Shown here in pieces: positions 1 through 6,472 of a DNA stretch of 34,614 bases. The notes below the pieces were generated by a model. That model saw nothing but the letters and a program-made list of their open reading frames with translations. It was not told where the DNA came from and searched no databases. Position numbers and translations under genes: made by a program. This stretch comes from Anaerolineae bacterium (GTDB lineage Bacteria > Chloroflexota > Anaerolineae > Anaerolineales > Villigracilaceae). The stretch's first letter is position 1, and each line of letters starts with the position of its first letter. The stretch spans positions 1 to 34,614 of the forward strand of contig JABGQU010000015.1 in the NCBI GenBank assembly GCA_018648605.1, in the 5' to 3' direction.

Positions 1-286
1 CTACAGAATCTGCCCAATCAGCGGGATCAAGCCCAATATCCGTGAAGCGATAATCCCCCCAACTACGCGGATAACGTCCATTCTCATCGTAGAATTTTTG
101 AATACGATCCAGAAAATCGCCTATCATTGCTTCTATAGGCGCTTCTTCCTTGCTACCCAAAGAGTTTGCCGTTTGCAAAAAAACATCTGAAATACGCGTG
201 CCTGTTAGACGAAGCGCAGCGATCACAACAAAAACTACCAATGCTAAAATAAGCGCATATTCGACCAAACCCTGTGCTTTTTTCAT
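1..286 (-). CDS. Flp-like type IV pilin, partial (C-terminus off the window)
   Basis: The reading frame opens at an ATG at 286 and runs without a stop to base 1, giving 95 residues and continuing outside the window. It starts MKKAQGLVEYALILALVVF: a short basic leader, a glycine, then a hydrophobic segment with Glu9-Tyr10, the layout of Flp/Tad-type prepilins, which are cleaved after the glycine and assembled by Tad machinery at the membrane. Residues about 60-92 (RIQKFYDENGRYPRSWGDY and a following DIGLDPADW) are longer than a typical 50-70 residue Flp pilin and recall the globular part of pseudopilins. A strong GGAGAG ribosome binding site lies just upstream. The upstream gene ends 9 bases before this start codon, so the two are probably co-transcribed. 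The pilin family call is firm; the C-terminal resemblance is only suggestive. Confidence 0.75.
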   Translation of the reverse strand, partial: MKKAQGLVEYALILALVVFVVIAALRLTGTRISDVFLQTANSLGSKEEAPIEAMIGDFLDRIQKFYDENGRYPRSWGDYRFTDIGLDPADWADSV

Positions 287-295
287 TATCTCTCC

Positions 296-697
296 TCAAT
301 CAATAACCACTTCACCTAGCATGACCGCCTGCTTCGCAATAATCTTTACAGGATAAATCAGGTCTTCAGTACCTCGACGAACAGTCAACTCTCCTTTTCC
401 TGAAGGTAAATACGGGAAGAAGAAACAACCATCTTCATAAGTCTCTCTAGATTGATCAGCATAAAGAACTTCTGCAATAATGGGATCGCCTGCCGAGCTA
501 ACCAAACATCCGTCCAAACCGCCGTATTGCGTATCCGCTCCTGACCCCAACCTGGTTCCGCCAAAGAAGAGTAATGCGGCTCCCAACAGAGCAATTGCAA
601 GAATCAATCCTCGCCGTAATCCACGCGAGGATATTCTTTTCTTCTCCGGCTCCATCTTTCCAAGATCGTCAAAAGAAGGGCTTTCTTGAAGTCCCAT
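296..697 (-). CDS. Small membrane-anchored protein with carboxypeptidase-regulatory-like fold
   Basis: This 133-residue protein has a charged cytoplasmic N-terminus (1-28), one membrane segment (about 29-47) and an outside domain. Residues 62-133 fit the pattern of a carboxypeptidase-regulatory-like/CNA-B beta sandwich: GCLVSSAGDPIIAEV, then TYEDGCFFFPYLPSG, then a repeated beta pattern. Such domains are structural or adhesive and have no enzymatic role. The gene is followed immediately by the pilin gene in the same direction, so a role in surface structures or pilus assembly is possible, but that is inference from context only. A ribosome binding site (AAGGAG) precedes the ATG. No named family is recognised beyond the fold. 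Confidence 0.7.
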   Translation of the reverse strand: MGLQESPSFDDLGKMEPEKKRISSRGLRRGLILAIALLGAALLFFGGTRLGSGADTQYGGLDGCLVSSAGDPIIAEVLYADQSRETYEDGCFFFPYLPSGKGELTVRRGTEDLIYPVKIIAKQAVMLGEVVID

Positions 698-716
698 ATT
701 AGCTCCTTATAAAACA

Positions 717-745
717 AGTATAGTTGATGCTCTTATCGTACAGAA
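717..745 (-). promoter_or_regulatory. Possible promoter for the membrane protein-pilin pair
   Basis: Read on the minus strand, TTCTGT (745-740) and TATACT (722-717) are separated by 17 bases, about 20 bases upstream of the ATG at 697. The -10 is good and the -35 weak. It lies directly after the leuS terminator, so a promoter is needed here. Confidence 0.4.
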
Positions 746-782
746 CAAAAAAAGCCTGTCAATTACAGTTTTGACAGGCTTT
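746..782 (-). terminator. Rho-independent terminator of leuS
   Basis: On the minus strand an 11-bp perfect stem, AAAGCCTGTCA pairing with TGACAGGCTTT across a 10-base loop, is followed by a run of T. It lies about 50 bases after the leuS stop codon. Confidence 0.85.
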
Positions 783-830
783 ATAATAGTTGGGAATTTT
801 ACAGGGGCGCGGTAACCGTGCCTCTGCTTT

Positions 831-3287
831 TTATTTAACAATATTAACCAGCCGCCCCTTTATCACGATCACCTTCCTCGGCTCTTTCCCTTCAAGGAAC
901 TTCTGCACATTCTCGCTCGCCAGCGCAGCGGCTTTGACGGTATCTTCATCTGCGTCAGCCGGAACAGTGATACGGTCGCGGACTTTGCCGTTGACCTGTA
1001 TGCCGATAGAAACTTCATCCACAACAATGGCAGATTCGTCCAATTGGGGCCATTCTTGGGTATGAATGGAATATTCCTTGCCCATTCGTTCCCAGAGTTC
1101 CTCGGCAATATGCGGGGCAACAGGAGCCAGCATCCGCAGATAGATGTCGGTAGTTTCATCCCATTCAGGAGTTCCCACCGCACCTTCTTTACGGGCTTTG
1201 TACATTTCGTTCATCAATTCCATTAGCGAGGAGATGATGGTATTGAAACCCACGTTCTCAAAATCGTAGGTGATCGATTTCAAGGTCTCGTGCAGTTTGC
1301 GGCGCAGACTTTTTTTCGTTTCTGCCGAGCAAGTTGGGGTCACGTTCGTTCCCACTGTTTCGTTAAATATCGTCCAGACTCGGCGCATCCAACGCACAGT
1401 CCCCTCGATGCCTTGCGAGTTCCAGGGTCCGCCCATATCCCAACGGGAGAAAAACATCAAATAGGCGCGCACTACATCTGCACCATATTTATCAACAAGC
1501 GCATCGGGCGCAATTACATTACCCTTAGACTTTGACATTTTATCGTGGTCTTCGCCCAAAACCATGCCCTGATTTCGCAATTGCGTCATCGGCTCATGCC
1601 CTTCGGTCACGCCCATATCACGCAAGGCTTTATGGAAAAATCGCGTATACATCAGGTGCATGGTGGCGTGCTCGATGCCGCCGGTGTAGGTATCTACGGG
1701 CATCCAATAATCGTATTCTTTCGGATCAAAAGGCGCATCGTGAAAATCGGGAGAAAGATAGCGCAGGTGATACCAGGAGGAGCACATGAAGGTATCCATC
1801 GTGTCAGTTTCTCGGATGGCTTCGCCGCCACATGCTGGACATTCAACGTGCTTCCAGGTTGGATGCAGTTTCAGTGGAGATTCGCCTGTGGGTTTCCACT
1901 CGACATCTTCGGGCAGGGTGACCGGTAGTTGATCTTCAGGCACTGGGTTCCAACCGCATTTTTCGCAATTGATCATCGGGATGGGCGAACCCCAATAGCG
2001 TTGACGGGAAATCAGCCAGTCACGCAGTTTGTAGTTGATCGCTTTTTTGCCCGTACCTTTTTCTGCAATAAACTTGGTAGCCGCCGAAACGGACTGGTCG
2101 CCGGGTGTGCCCGTCAGTGGGCCGGAGTTAACCAACGCCCCTTTGGCAGGAACAGATTCTTCCATCGTTGCGCCGTCGAGGGTTTCCATGTCATCCGGTT
2201 GCACAACGACGCGGACTTCCAGGTCAAATTTTCGGGCAAATTCGAAGTCACGTTGGTCGTGGGCGGGGACAGCCATAATCGCGCCCGTGCCGTAGGACAT
2301 GAGTACATAATCCGCGATCCAGATCGGGATGCGTTCATCATTGACGGGGTTAATGGCGTATCCACCTGTGAAAACGCCTGTTTTTTCTTTGGTGGTTGAT
2401 TCCCGTTCAATATCCGATTGGCGCGCAGCCTCGTCTTTGTAAGCTTCGATTTCTTCTTTTTTATCTTCGGTAGAAATCTCATCTACCAACGGATGCTCTG
2501 GCGAGAGCACCATGAAGGTTGCGCCCCAGAGGGTGTCGGGTCTAGTCGTAAAGACTTCCATATCATGGTCGCCGATTTCAGTCTTGAAAACGACCGATGC
2601 GCCTTCGCTGCGTCCGACCCAATTTGTTTGCAAAGTCTGAACATGCTGAGGCCAATCAATGCCATCAAAGTTCAACAGTTCATCAGCATAATTTGTTGTA
2701 CGGAAAAACCACTGATCCAATTCTTTCTTGATAACAGGCGTATCACAACGTTCGCAATGGCGGTCATCACCCCAAACCTGTTCACGTGCCAGAGTCGTAT
2801 TGCAGCTTGGGCACCAATCCACAGGCGACATTTTGCGGTAAGCCAAACCTTTTTTATAGAGTTGAATGAAGAACCATTCTGTCCATTTATAATAAGATTC
2901 ATCGCTGGAGATGGCTTCGCGTTTCCAATCGAACATCGCGCCCATACTGCGCAATTGACCGCGCATCCGTGCAATATTGGCATAGGTCCATGTTTTAGGG
3001 TGGATATTATTCTTGATCGCTGCGCCTTCTGCCGGGAGACCAAAGGAGTCGAAACCGATCGGGAAGAGGACGTTAAATCCCTTCATGCGCTTATAGCGAG
3101 CACGCGCGTCAGATGGGGTCATCGCATACCAATGACCAATATGCAGGTCACCAGAGGGGTAAGGCAGCATGGTTAGTGCGTAATGTTTTTCTTTACTTCC
3201 GTCAATTACTGAGCGGTACAGTTCATCGGCATCCCATTTATTTTGCCATTTCTTTTCAATTTCACCGTGGTTGTAATTTTCTATCAT
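831..3287 (-). CDS. leuS: Leucyl-tRNA synthetase
   Basis: This 818-residue class I synthetase charges tRNA-Leu with leucine in the cytoplasm. Visible motifs are HIGH at 49-52 in LPYPSGDLHIGHW, two cysteine pairs (CPSCN, CERCD) around residues 155-182, the editing domain with TTRPDTLWGA and YGTGAIMAVPAHD, a second Cys pair region (CEKCG, CPACGG), and KMSKS at 583-587. The C-terminal IQVNGKVRDRI region matches the LeuRS C-terminal domain. The length is slightly below the usual 820-880 residues and looks complete. It is transcribed alone, behind a T-box leader and a leucine-rich short ORF, and ends at a clear terminator. The start ATG at 3287 follows a GAGAGG ribosome binding site. Regulation by uncharged tRNA-Leu is indicated by the leader. 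Confidence 0.98.
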   Translation of the reverse strand: MIENYNHGEIEKKWQNKWDADELYRSVIDGSKEKHYALTMLPYPSGDLHIGHWYAMTPSDARARYKRMKGFNVLFPIGFDSFGLPAEGAAIKNNIHPKTWTYANIARMRGQLRSMGAMFDWKREAISSDESYYKWTEWFFIQLYKKGLAYRKMSPVDWCPSCNTTLAREQVWGDDRHCERCDTPVIKKELDQWFFRTTNYADELLNFDGIDWPQHVQTLQTNWVGRSEGASVVFKTEIGDHDMEVFTTRPDTLWGATFMVLSPEHPLVDEISTEDKKEEIEAYKDEAARQSDIERESTTKEKTGVFTGGYAINPVNDERIPIWIADYVLMSYGTGAIMAVPAHDQRDFEFARKFDLEVRVVVQPDDMETLDGATMEESVPAKGALVNSGPLTGTPGDQSVSAATKFIAEKGTGKKAINYKLRDWLISRQRYWGSPIPMINCEKCGWNPVPEDQLPVTLPEDVEWKPTGESPLKLHPTWKHVECPACGGEAIRETDTMDTFMCSSWYHLRYLSPDFHDAPFDPKEYDYWMPVDTYTGGIEHATMHLMYTRFFHKALRDMGVTEGHEPMTQLRNQGMVLGEDHDKMSKSKGNVIAPDALVDKYGADVVRAYLMFFSRWDMGGPWNSQGIEGTVRWMRRVWTIFNETVGTNVTPTCSAETKKSLRRKLHETLKSITYDFENVGFNTIISSLMELMNEMYKARKEGAVGTPEWDETTDIYLRMLAPVAPHIAEELWERMGKEYSIHTQEWPQLDESAIVVDEVSIGIQVNGKVRDRITVPADADEDTVKAAALASENVQKFLEGKEPRKVIVIKGRLVNIVK

Positions 3288-3317
3288 GTGTAGCCTCTCT
3301 TTTTCATAGAGTTTGAG

Positions 3318-3413
3318 TTATTTTTTCCAGGATTTCTGCACGAGGCTAAGGAGGAGCGCGCGAAGGGATAAAGAAAGTCCCGAGTATTTATAAGAAGTGA
3401 TCACTCTATTCAT
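3318..3413 (-). CDS. Leucine-rich leader ORF between T-box terminator and leuS
   Basis: A 31-codon ORF starts with ATG at 3413, preceded by a near-perfect AAGGAGG ribosome binding site 7 bases upstream, and stops at TAA 3318-3320. The middle of the peptide is LSLSLRALLLSL, seven leucines in twelve residues, including adjacent CTC CTC CTT codons (the same CTC codon is the likely T-box specifier). It ends VQKSWKK. It lies after the T-box terminator and 30 bases before leuS, so it is translated only when the T-box reads through. The pattern is that of an attenuation leader peptide, which senses charged tRNA-Leu by ribosome stalling. No clear second terminator is seen after it, so any effect would more likely be on leuS translation. 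The ORF and its ribosome binding site are seen directly; the function is inferred. Confidence 0.5.
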   Translation of the reverse strand: MNRVITSYKYSGLSLSLRALLLSLVQKSWKK

Positions 3414-3433
3414 TTGCTGCCTCCTTGTTTAAT

Positions 3434-3466
3434 TAAAAACACCTTCATCCACTCAGGGACGAAGGT
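3434..3466 (-). terminator. Conditional terminator of the leuS T-box
   Basis: On the minus strand ACCTTCGTCC pairs with GGATGAAGGT (one G-T wobble) across a 6-base loop, followed by GTTTTT. Its left arm overlaps the right arm of the T-box antiterminator. Confidence 0.88.
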
Positions 3467-3740
3467 ATACTCCGCGGTACCACCCCGATTCGGTTGAAAG
3501 TGCCATCTTTCATGGTTAAAGATTTCTTTAAACCTTCAAGGTTCAACCGCATCTCAGTTCGCTATAACGGGCTTACCCGATGCTGATTACTTCCCACAAA
3601 CTTGTGGCGTTCACCAGCACAATCTCCCTATATACTCACTCAGGGTAACGGGCGAGTTCAGTCTCGCTTGGCGTTCCTGCAAACACCTTGATGAGCTTAC
3701 ACCTTGCACCCATCTTTCTGGCAGGATGACCTACTACTCC
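3434..3740 (-). promoter_or_regulatory. T-box riboswitch, leucine specific
   Basis: Read on the minus strand, the leader contains the conserved T-box core GGGGTGGTACCGCGG at 3486-3472. GGG and GCG of the core can pair with CGTCCC just downstream to form the antiterminator with the UGGU bulge that contacts the tRNA acceptor end. The same CGTCC is the left arm of the terminator (3466-3434), so the two folds exclude each other. In the stem I region the sequence TGAACTCGCC (around 3660-3651) places a CTC codon (3656-3654) in the position expected for the specifier, matching leucine and the leuS gene downstream. Exact stem I boundaries were not folded computationally. Confidence 0.92.
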
Positions 3741-3762
3741 CGTTCTGATTTTTGATTATTCT

Positions 3763-3788
3763 AAAAGAGCCAGCACATTGGCTGACTC
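3763..3788 (-). terminator. Terminator after tRNA-Ala(GGC)
   Basis: On the minus strand GAGTCAGC pairs with GCTGGCTC (one wobble) and is followed by TTTT. It separates the tRNA-Ala unit from the leuS leader. A TAGAAT just after it could be the -10 element of the leuS leader, but no convincing -35 is visible. Confidence 0.65.
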
Positions 3789-3793
3789 TTCAG

Positions 3794-3866
3794 TGGACCT
3801 AGTGGGGCTCGAACCCACGACCTTCTCAATGCCATTGAGACGCGCTCCCAGCTGCGCCATAGGCCC
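3794..3866 (-). tRNA. tRNA-Ala (anticodon GGC)
   Basis: This 73-base cloverleaf has acceptor GGGCCTA/TAGGTCC with the G3-U70 pair that identifies tRNA-Ala, D-stem GCGC, anticodon stem TCTCA/TGAGA with loop ATGGCAT (anticodon GGC), and T-arm GTGGG/CCCAC with TTCGAGC. The discriminator is A, and CCA is not encoded. Confidence 0.96.
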
Positions 3867-3924
3867 CCGATTTCCATCGTGGATGAGATTTTACCACAAA
3901 GGGTAATCTCGTCAACCTGATGAG

Positions 3925-3997
3925 TGGACCTGGCGGGATTCGAACCCGCGACCTCGTCAGTGCGATTGACGCGCGCTCCCAACTGCGCTACAGGCCC
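3925..3997 (-). tRNA. tRNA-Ala (anticodon CGC)
   Basis: This 73-base cloverleaf has acceptor GGGCCTG/CAGGTCC with G3-U70, anticodon stem CGTCA/TGACG and loop ATCGCAC (anticodon CGC, reading GCG), and T-arm CGGGT-type with TTCGAAT. CCA is not encoded. It is similar to the neighbouring tRNA-Ala(GGC), 58 bases away. Each is preceded by its own GGTAAAATC, a likely -10 element. Confidence 0.95.
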
Positions 3998-4132
3998 ATC
4001 GATAAAGCCCGATGATTTTACCATCCGCTTGAAAGATGTCAAGGAAAATATGGCCCGCTCAATTTCCCAAATATATCCTCCTTCCCCACAAAACTGTAAG
4101 GAGAATTCACATCTGGGGGGCTTTAGTTCAGG

Positions 4133-4138
4133 TACAAT
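4133..4138 (+). promoter_or_regulatory. Possible -10 element of the receiver-protein gene
   Basis: TACAAT lies only six bases before the ATG at 4145, and no ribosome binding site is visible. If used, transcription would begin at or next to the start codon, giving a leaderless mRNA. The -35 region is not recognisable. Confidence 0.35.
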
Positions 4139-4144
4139 ATTCTC

Positions 4145-4780
4145 ATGAATATTCCCTATGGTCCCATCCTCGTTGTGGAAGATATTCCCAATATTCGCGA
4201 GCTTCTCAGCGTTACCCTACGCTTTAAAGGCTATCCTGTCATCACGGCAGAAAACGGAGAAGAAGCGCTCACGATCATTGGAGAAAATCGCCCGGCATTA
4301 ATCATCACCGATATCCTGATGCCAAAAATGGACGGCTATGCTTTTGTGCAAAACCTGCGCACCGACCCTAATACTCACGATATCCCGATCATCTTTCTTT
4401 CAGCAACCTATACAACCCCTGAAGACAAAATTTTCGGTCTGAGTCTCGGTGCAGCTCGCTTCATCGAAAAACCGATTGACACAGAAGATTTTCTGCTCAC
4501 AGTAGCCGAACTATTAGCCGATGGACCCGCTACTGTGCCGCAACCACTCGAAGAGAAAAAATTCTATCTTGGATACCATGATCGCCTTGAAACCAAACTG
4601 CGCCACAAGAATATTCAAATCACACGCATTGAGCGGCTACTAAAAACACTCCCCCAGGAACAAATCCCCGCCTTTCAGGAACTGCTCACACAAGCCAATC
4701 GTGATCGCAACGAAATTCGAGCCGAGCTAGAGCAAACGCAGGCATTCATCGACAAATTCTCCAAAAGCGCCAATACATGA
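4145..4780 (+). CDS. Stand-alone response-regulator receiver protein with C-terminal coiled coil
   Basis: This 211-residue protein has a receiver domain at about 6-125. Acidic residues E12 and D13, phospho-acceptor D56 in IITDILMPKMDG, S86 of the switch and K109 in IEKPID are all present, so it should be phosphorylated by a histidine kinase. There is no DNA-binding or enzymatic output domain. Residues about 135-205 are charged and helical (heptad-like, with RIERLLKTLP and RAELEQTQAFIDKF), suggesting dimerisation or partner binding. It overlaps the next gene by four bases (ATGA), so the two are translationally coupled, yet a phosphatase of small molecules gives no obvious link to signalling. 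The cognate kinase is not in the window. Confidence 0.85.
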   Translation: MNIPYGPILVVEDIPNIRELLSVTLRFKGYPVITAENGEEALTIIGENRPALIITDILMPKMDGYAFVQNLRTDPNTHDIPIIFLSATYTTPEDKIFGLSLGAARFIEKPIDTEDFLLTVAELLADGPATVPQPLEEKKFYLGYHDRLETKLRHKNIQITRIERLLKTLPQEQIPAFQELLTQANRDRNEIRAELEQTQAFIDKFSKSANT

Positions 4781-5568
4781 TCGAACCTACAATTCAAGAC
4801 CTTGAGACGCTAGCTTGTCAGGCTGGCGAAATTTTGCGTGCAGGGTATAACAAAAAACACGACATCCAATATAAGGGCATCATTGATCTCGTCACAGAGA
4901 TCGATGGGCAATCTGAAGAATTTCTCATTCACTCTATTCTTCAAAAATTTCCCGGCCACCATATTCTTGCTGAAGAAAGTGGCGGTGTGGATGGAGACCA
5001 CGAACACAGTTGGTATATCGATCCATTGGACGGAACGGTTAATTACGCGCACCGTATCCCCATCTTCTCGGTGTCGATCGGCTACGCTCGCGCGGGAACG
5101 ATGGAACTTGCTACCGTTTACGATCCGATGCGTGGGGAGGTGTTTAGCGCCGAACGTGGACGGGGCGCATATCTGAACGGGGAACGGTTGCAAGCTTCGG
5201 GCACAAGCGAACTCGAAAAAAGTCTTCTTGTCACGGGGTTTCCTTACGACATAAGGACTACGCCCGACGATAACCTTACATCCTATGGTCGCTTTGCAAA
5301 ACTCACGCAGGGCGTCCGTCGGCTTGGCTCCGCTGCATTAGATTTATGCTATATTGGTGCAGGTCGCTTTGATGGCTACTGGGAACGCTCTCTCCAACCA
5401 TGGGATTTGGCTGCCGGTGCGCTCATCGCCGAAGAAGCTGGCGCAAAGGTGACTGATATTGATGGAAAACCCGATTATCTCACTTCTACCCCTTCGGTGA
5501 TCGCCGCCCAACCAATTTTGCATGAAAAAATATTGGCTGTCTTAAAAGAAGAGAAGCTCTCGAGATGA
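4777..5568 (+). CDS. suhB: Inositol monophosphatase family protein
   Basis: The 263-residue protein belongs to the Mg2+-dependent inositol-phosphatase fold, which removes phosphate from inositol phosphates or related sugars in the cytoplasm. Metal-binding and catalytic residues are visible: E66-E67 in LAEESGG, D82/D85 in YIDPLDGTVNY, and D210 in QPWDLAAGALIAEEAG. Length and motif order fit the family. The start overlaps the stop of the receiver-protein gene by four bases. The stop codon lies inside the stem of the terminator. The symbol follows the common naming of this family; the true substrate (inositol-1-phosphate, histidinol phosphate or a nucleotide) cannot be told from sequence. Confidence 0.88.
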   Translation: MIEPTIQDLETLACQAGEILRAGYNKKHDIQYKGIIDLVTEIDGQSEEFLIHSILQKFPGHHILAEESGGVDGDHEHSWYIDPLDGTVNYAHRIPIFSVSIGYARAGTMELATVYDPMRGEVFSAERGRGAYLNGERLQASGTSELEKSLLVTGFPYDIRTTPDDNLTSYGRFAKLTQGVRRLGSAALDLCYIGAGRFDGYWERSLQPWDLAAGALIAEEAGAKVTDIDGKPDYLTSTPSVIAAQPILHEKILAVLKEEKLSR

Positions 5569-5585
5569 GAGCTTCTTTTATTTTT
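5553..5585 (+). terminator. Terminator after the inositol-phosphatase gene, probably bidirectional
   Basis: GAAGCTCTC pairs with GAGAGCTTC across five bases and is followed by a T-rich run (TTTTATTTTT). It includes the stop codon of the upstream gene and faces the end of the convergent small membrane protein gene. Confidence 0.85.
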
Positions 5586-5850
5586 CTGTAGTTTTCTTTG
5601 CCCATACTCGCCAACTTATTGAGATGGGTAAAATGATCACTAATGAGATAATGAAGGCGAGTACTAAGATCCCATCTGTGGATCCAACTTCAAGCGAGTC
5701 AACCACTGTTGCTACCGCGCTTGGGGTGGGCGTAGGTACTGAAGATTGCGCAATAGTCACAACGGTTTTAACCGCTGCACTCATCAAAGCCACGCCAACA
5801 CCTATGATGAGGAGCAAAATAGTACGGGGAAGAGAAGTTATTTTTTTCAT
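5578..5850 (-). CDS. Small protein with two membrane segments, unknown function
   Basis: This 90-residue protein begins MKKITSLPRTILLLIIG: a positively charged start and a hydrophobic segment (about 9-34). A Pro/Thr/Ser-rich stretch follows (SSVPTPTPSAVATV), then a second hydrophobic segment (about 60-82) and a basic tail. The topology is probably two transmembrane helices with a short outside loop. An in-frame ATG 24 bases further upstream (5874) is less likely, because a TATACT that looks like a -10 element lies at 5870-5865, between the two. It is convergent with the inositol-phosphatase gene and shares its terminator. No family recognised. The short length makes a coding call moderate. 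Confidence 0.6.
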   Translation of the reverse strand: MKKITSLPRTILLLIIGVGVALMSAAVKTVVTIAQSSVPTPTPSAVATVVDSLEVGSTDGILVLAFIISLVIILPISISWRVWAKKTTEK

Positions 5851-5894
5851 GGAAAATCGCCCAAAGTATAACATGGCAATATGTTGTTAAATTA

Positions 5895-5920
5895 CAAGGA
5901 CACGAAATTTCGTGTCCTTG
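5895..5920. terminator. Perfect 26-bp palindrome, likely terminator of tRNA-Ser
   Basis: CAAGGACACGAAA pairs perfectly with TTTCGTGTCCTTG. The better T-run (TTTTT) is on the plus strand; on the minus strand, downstream of tRNA-Ser, it is followed by TAATTT. It probably ends the tRNA transcript and may work in both directions. Confidence 0.6.
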
Positions 5921-5926
5921 TTTTTC

Positions 5927-6016
5927 TGGCGGAGAGGGCGGGATTCGAACCCGCGAACCCTTGCAGGTTACACGCTTTCCAAGCGTGCGCGCTAAGCCAG
6001 ACTACGCGACCTCTCC
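5927..6016 (-). tRNA. tRNA-Ser (anticodon GGA)
   Basis: The acceptor is GGAGAGG/CCTCTCC, the anticodon stem CACGC/GCGTG with loop TTGGAAA (anticodon GGA), there is a long variable arm (AACCTGCAAGGGTT, typical of tRNA-Ser), and the T-arm is GCGGG/CCCGC with TTCGAAT. The discriminator is G (5930), and CCA is encoded at 5929-5927, unlike the two tRNA-Ala genes. A TATAAT -10 element lies at 6048-6043 on the minus strand. Confidence 0.96.
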
Positions 6017-6146
6017 GTTTTGCTGTTTACAGCGGCGAGATTATACCATAAACGGGCTTGGCATTCTGATATTTTTTTAGCAAATTTTCCTACCCTAAGC
6101 TTTGTAATTTTTAAGTCTTCTGTGAACGTACTCGCCCCGATTCTTC

Positions 6147-6175
6147 TTGACATCCCGATTTTTTGGATGTATATT
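6147..6175 (+). promoter_or_regulatory. Promoter of the yybP-ykoY riboswitch transcript
   Basis: TTGACA (6147-6152) and TATATT (6170-6175) are separated by exactly 17 bases. A start at about 6181-6183 would place the 5' end right at the aptamer. Confidence 0.75.
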
Positions 6176-6181
6176 TCAAGA

Positions 6182-6308
6182 GTACTGGGGAGTAGCCTCC
6201 TGCCCCCCCGCAGGTCGAATTGTCGTCAGGACAGAGCAATGCTGAGATGATCTCAGACGCTCTCGGTGATTCGTGCGCTCTTAGAAAAGCGATTGGCGAG
6301 ACCATCAC
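6182..6308 (+). promoter_or_regulatory. yybP-ykoY family (manganese) riboswitch
   Basis: The RNA carries the family's two hallmark loops: GGGGAGTAGC at 6187-6196, and GGCGAGACC at 6295-6303, corresponding to the usual GCAAGACC. AGCC and GGC next to them can pair. Between them lie GTCGTCA (6223-6229), also typical of the family, and several hairpins such as CTGAGATGATCTCAG. The 3' end of the aptamer (GACCATCAC) is also the left arm of a terminator, so metal binding should prevent termination, as known for this family. Members usually control Mn2+ exporters or TerC/TMEM165-like membrane proteins, but no such gene follows here. The nearest genes are tetR and the ABC efflux operon. The assignment rests on motif recognition without a covariance-model search. 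Confidence 0.8.
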
Positions 6309-6330
6309 ATTTTTGTGGTGGTCTTTTTTT
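6300..6330 (+). terminator. Expression-platform terminator of the yybP-ykoY riboswitch
   Basis: GACCATCAC pairs with GTGGTGGTC (one wobble) across a 6-base loop, followed by seven T. The left arm overlaps the aptamer's conserved GAGACC. Confidence 0.88.
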
Positions 6331-6403
6331 AAACCCTCAGCAAACCTGTCTTGAGAAAGCAAGCGAAGAATGGTTGTCGTGAAAGCAATATTAGCTTTAT
6401 CCC

Positions 6404-6431
6404 TTGACAACGAGGAAGTTACACATATAAT
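6404..6431 (+). promoter_or_regulatory. Promoter of the tetR-efflux operon
   Basis: TTGACA (6404-6409) and TATAAT (6426-6431), both consensus, are 16 bases apart. The predicted start lies inside the first of two tandem palindromes, fitting repression by the TetR protein encoded just downstream. Confidence 0.85.
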
Positions 6432-6432
6432 A

Positions 6433-6462
6433 TGACCTTCTGGTCACATGACCACCTAGTCA
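6433..6462 (+). promoter_or_regulatory. Tandem TetR-type operators
   Basis: Two 14-bp palindromes, TGACCTTCTGGTCA (6433-6446) and TGACCACCTAGTCA (6449-6462), lie between the -10 element and the tetR start with centres 16 bp apart. The first has perfect five-base arms. TGACC-N4-GGTCA is a form often seen for TetR-family operators. They overlap the transcription start, so occupancy should block the operon's own promoter. Confidence 0.75.
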
Positions 6463-6472
6463 TATACGTGAA

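Noticed and set aside
2418-3176. 252-codon ORF on the plus strand
   Set aside because: It is antisense to leuS, which has all family motifs in its own frame; the translated sequence has no family features. Other antisense ORFs at 1545-1928 and 1929-2399 are rejected for the same reason.
3761-4042. 93-codon ORF on the minus strand
   Set aside because: It runs through the two tRNA-Ala genes, a common false ORF (translation with VAQLGARVNRTDEVAGSNPAR).
6111-6410. 99-codon ORF on the minus strand
   Set aside because: It covers the riboswitch, its promoter and terminator; no ribosome binding site or protein-like pattern.
6370-6435. 21-codon ORF (MVVVKAILALSLD...) between the riboswitch terminator and tetR
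   Set aside because: No good ribosome binding site, and it contains the consensus tetR promoter. Considered as a target of the riboswitch but not supported.
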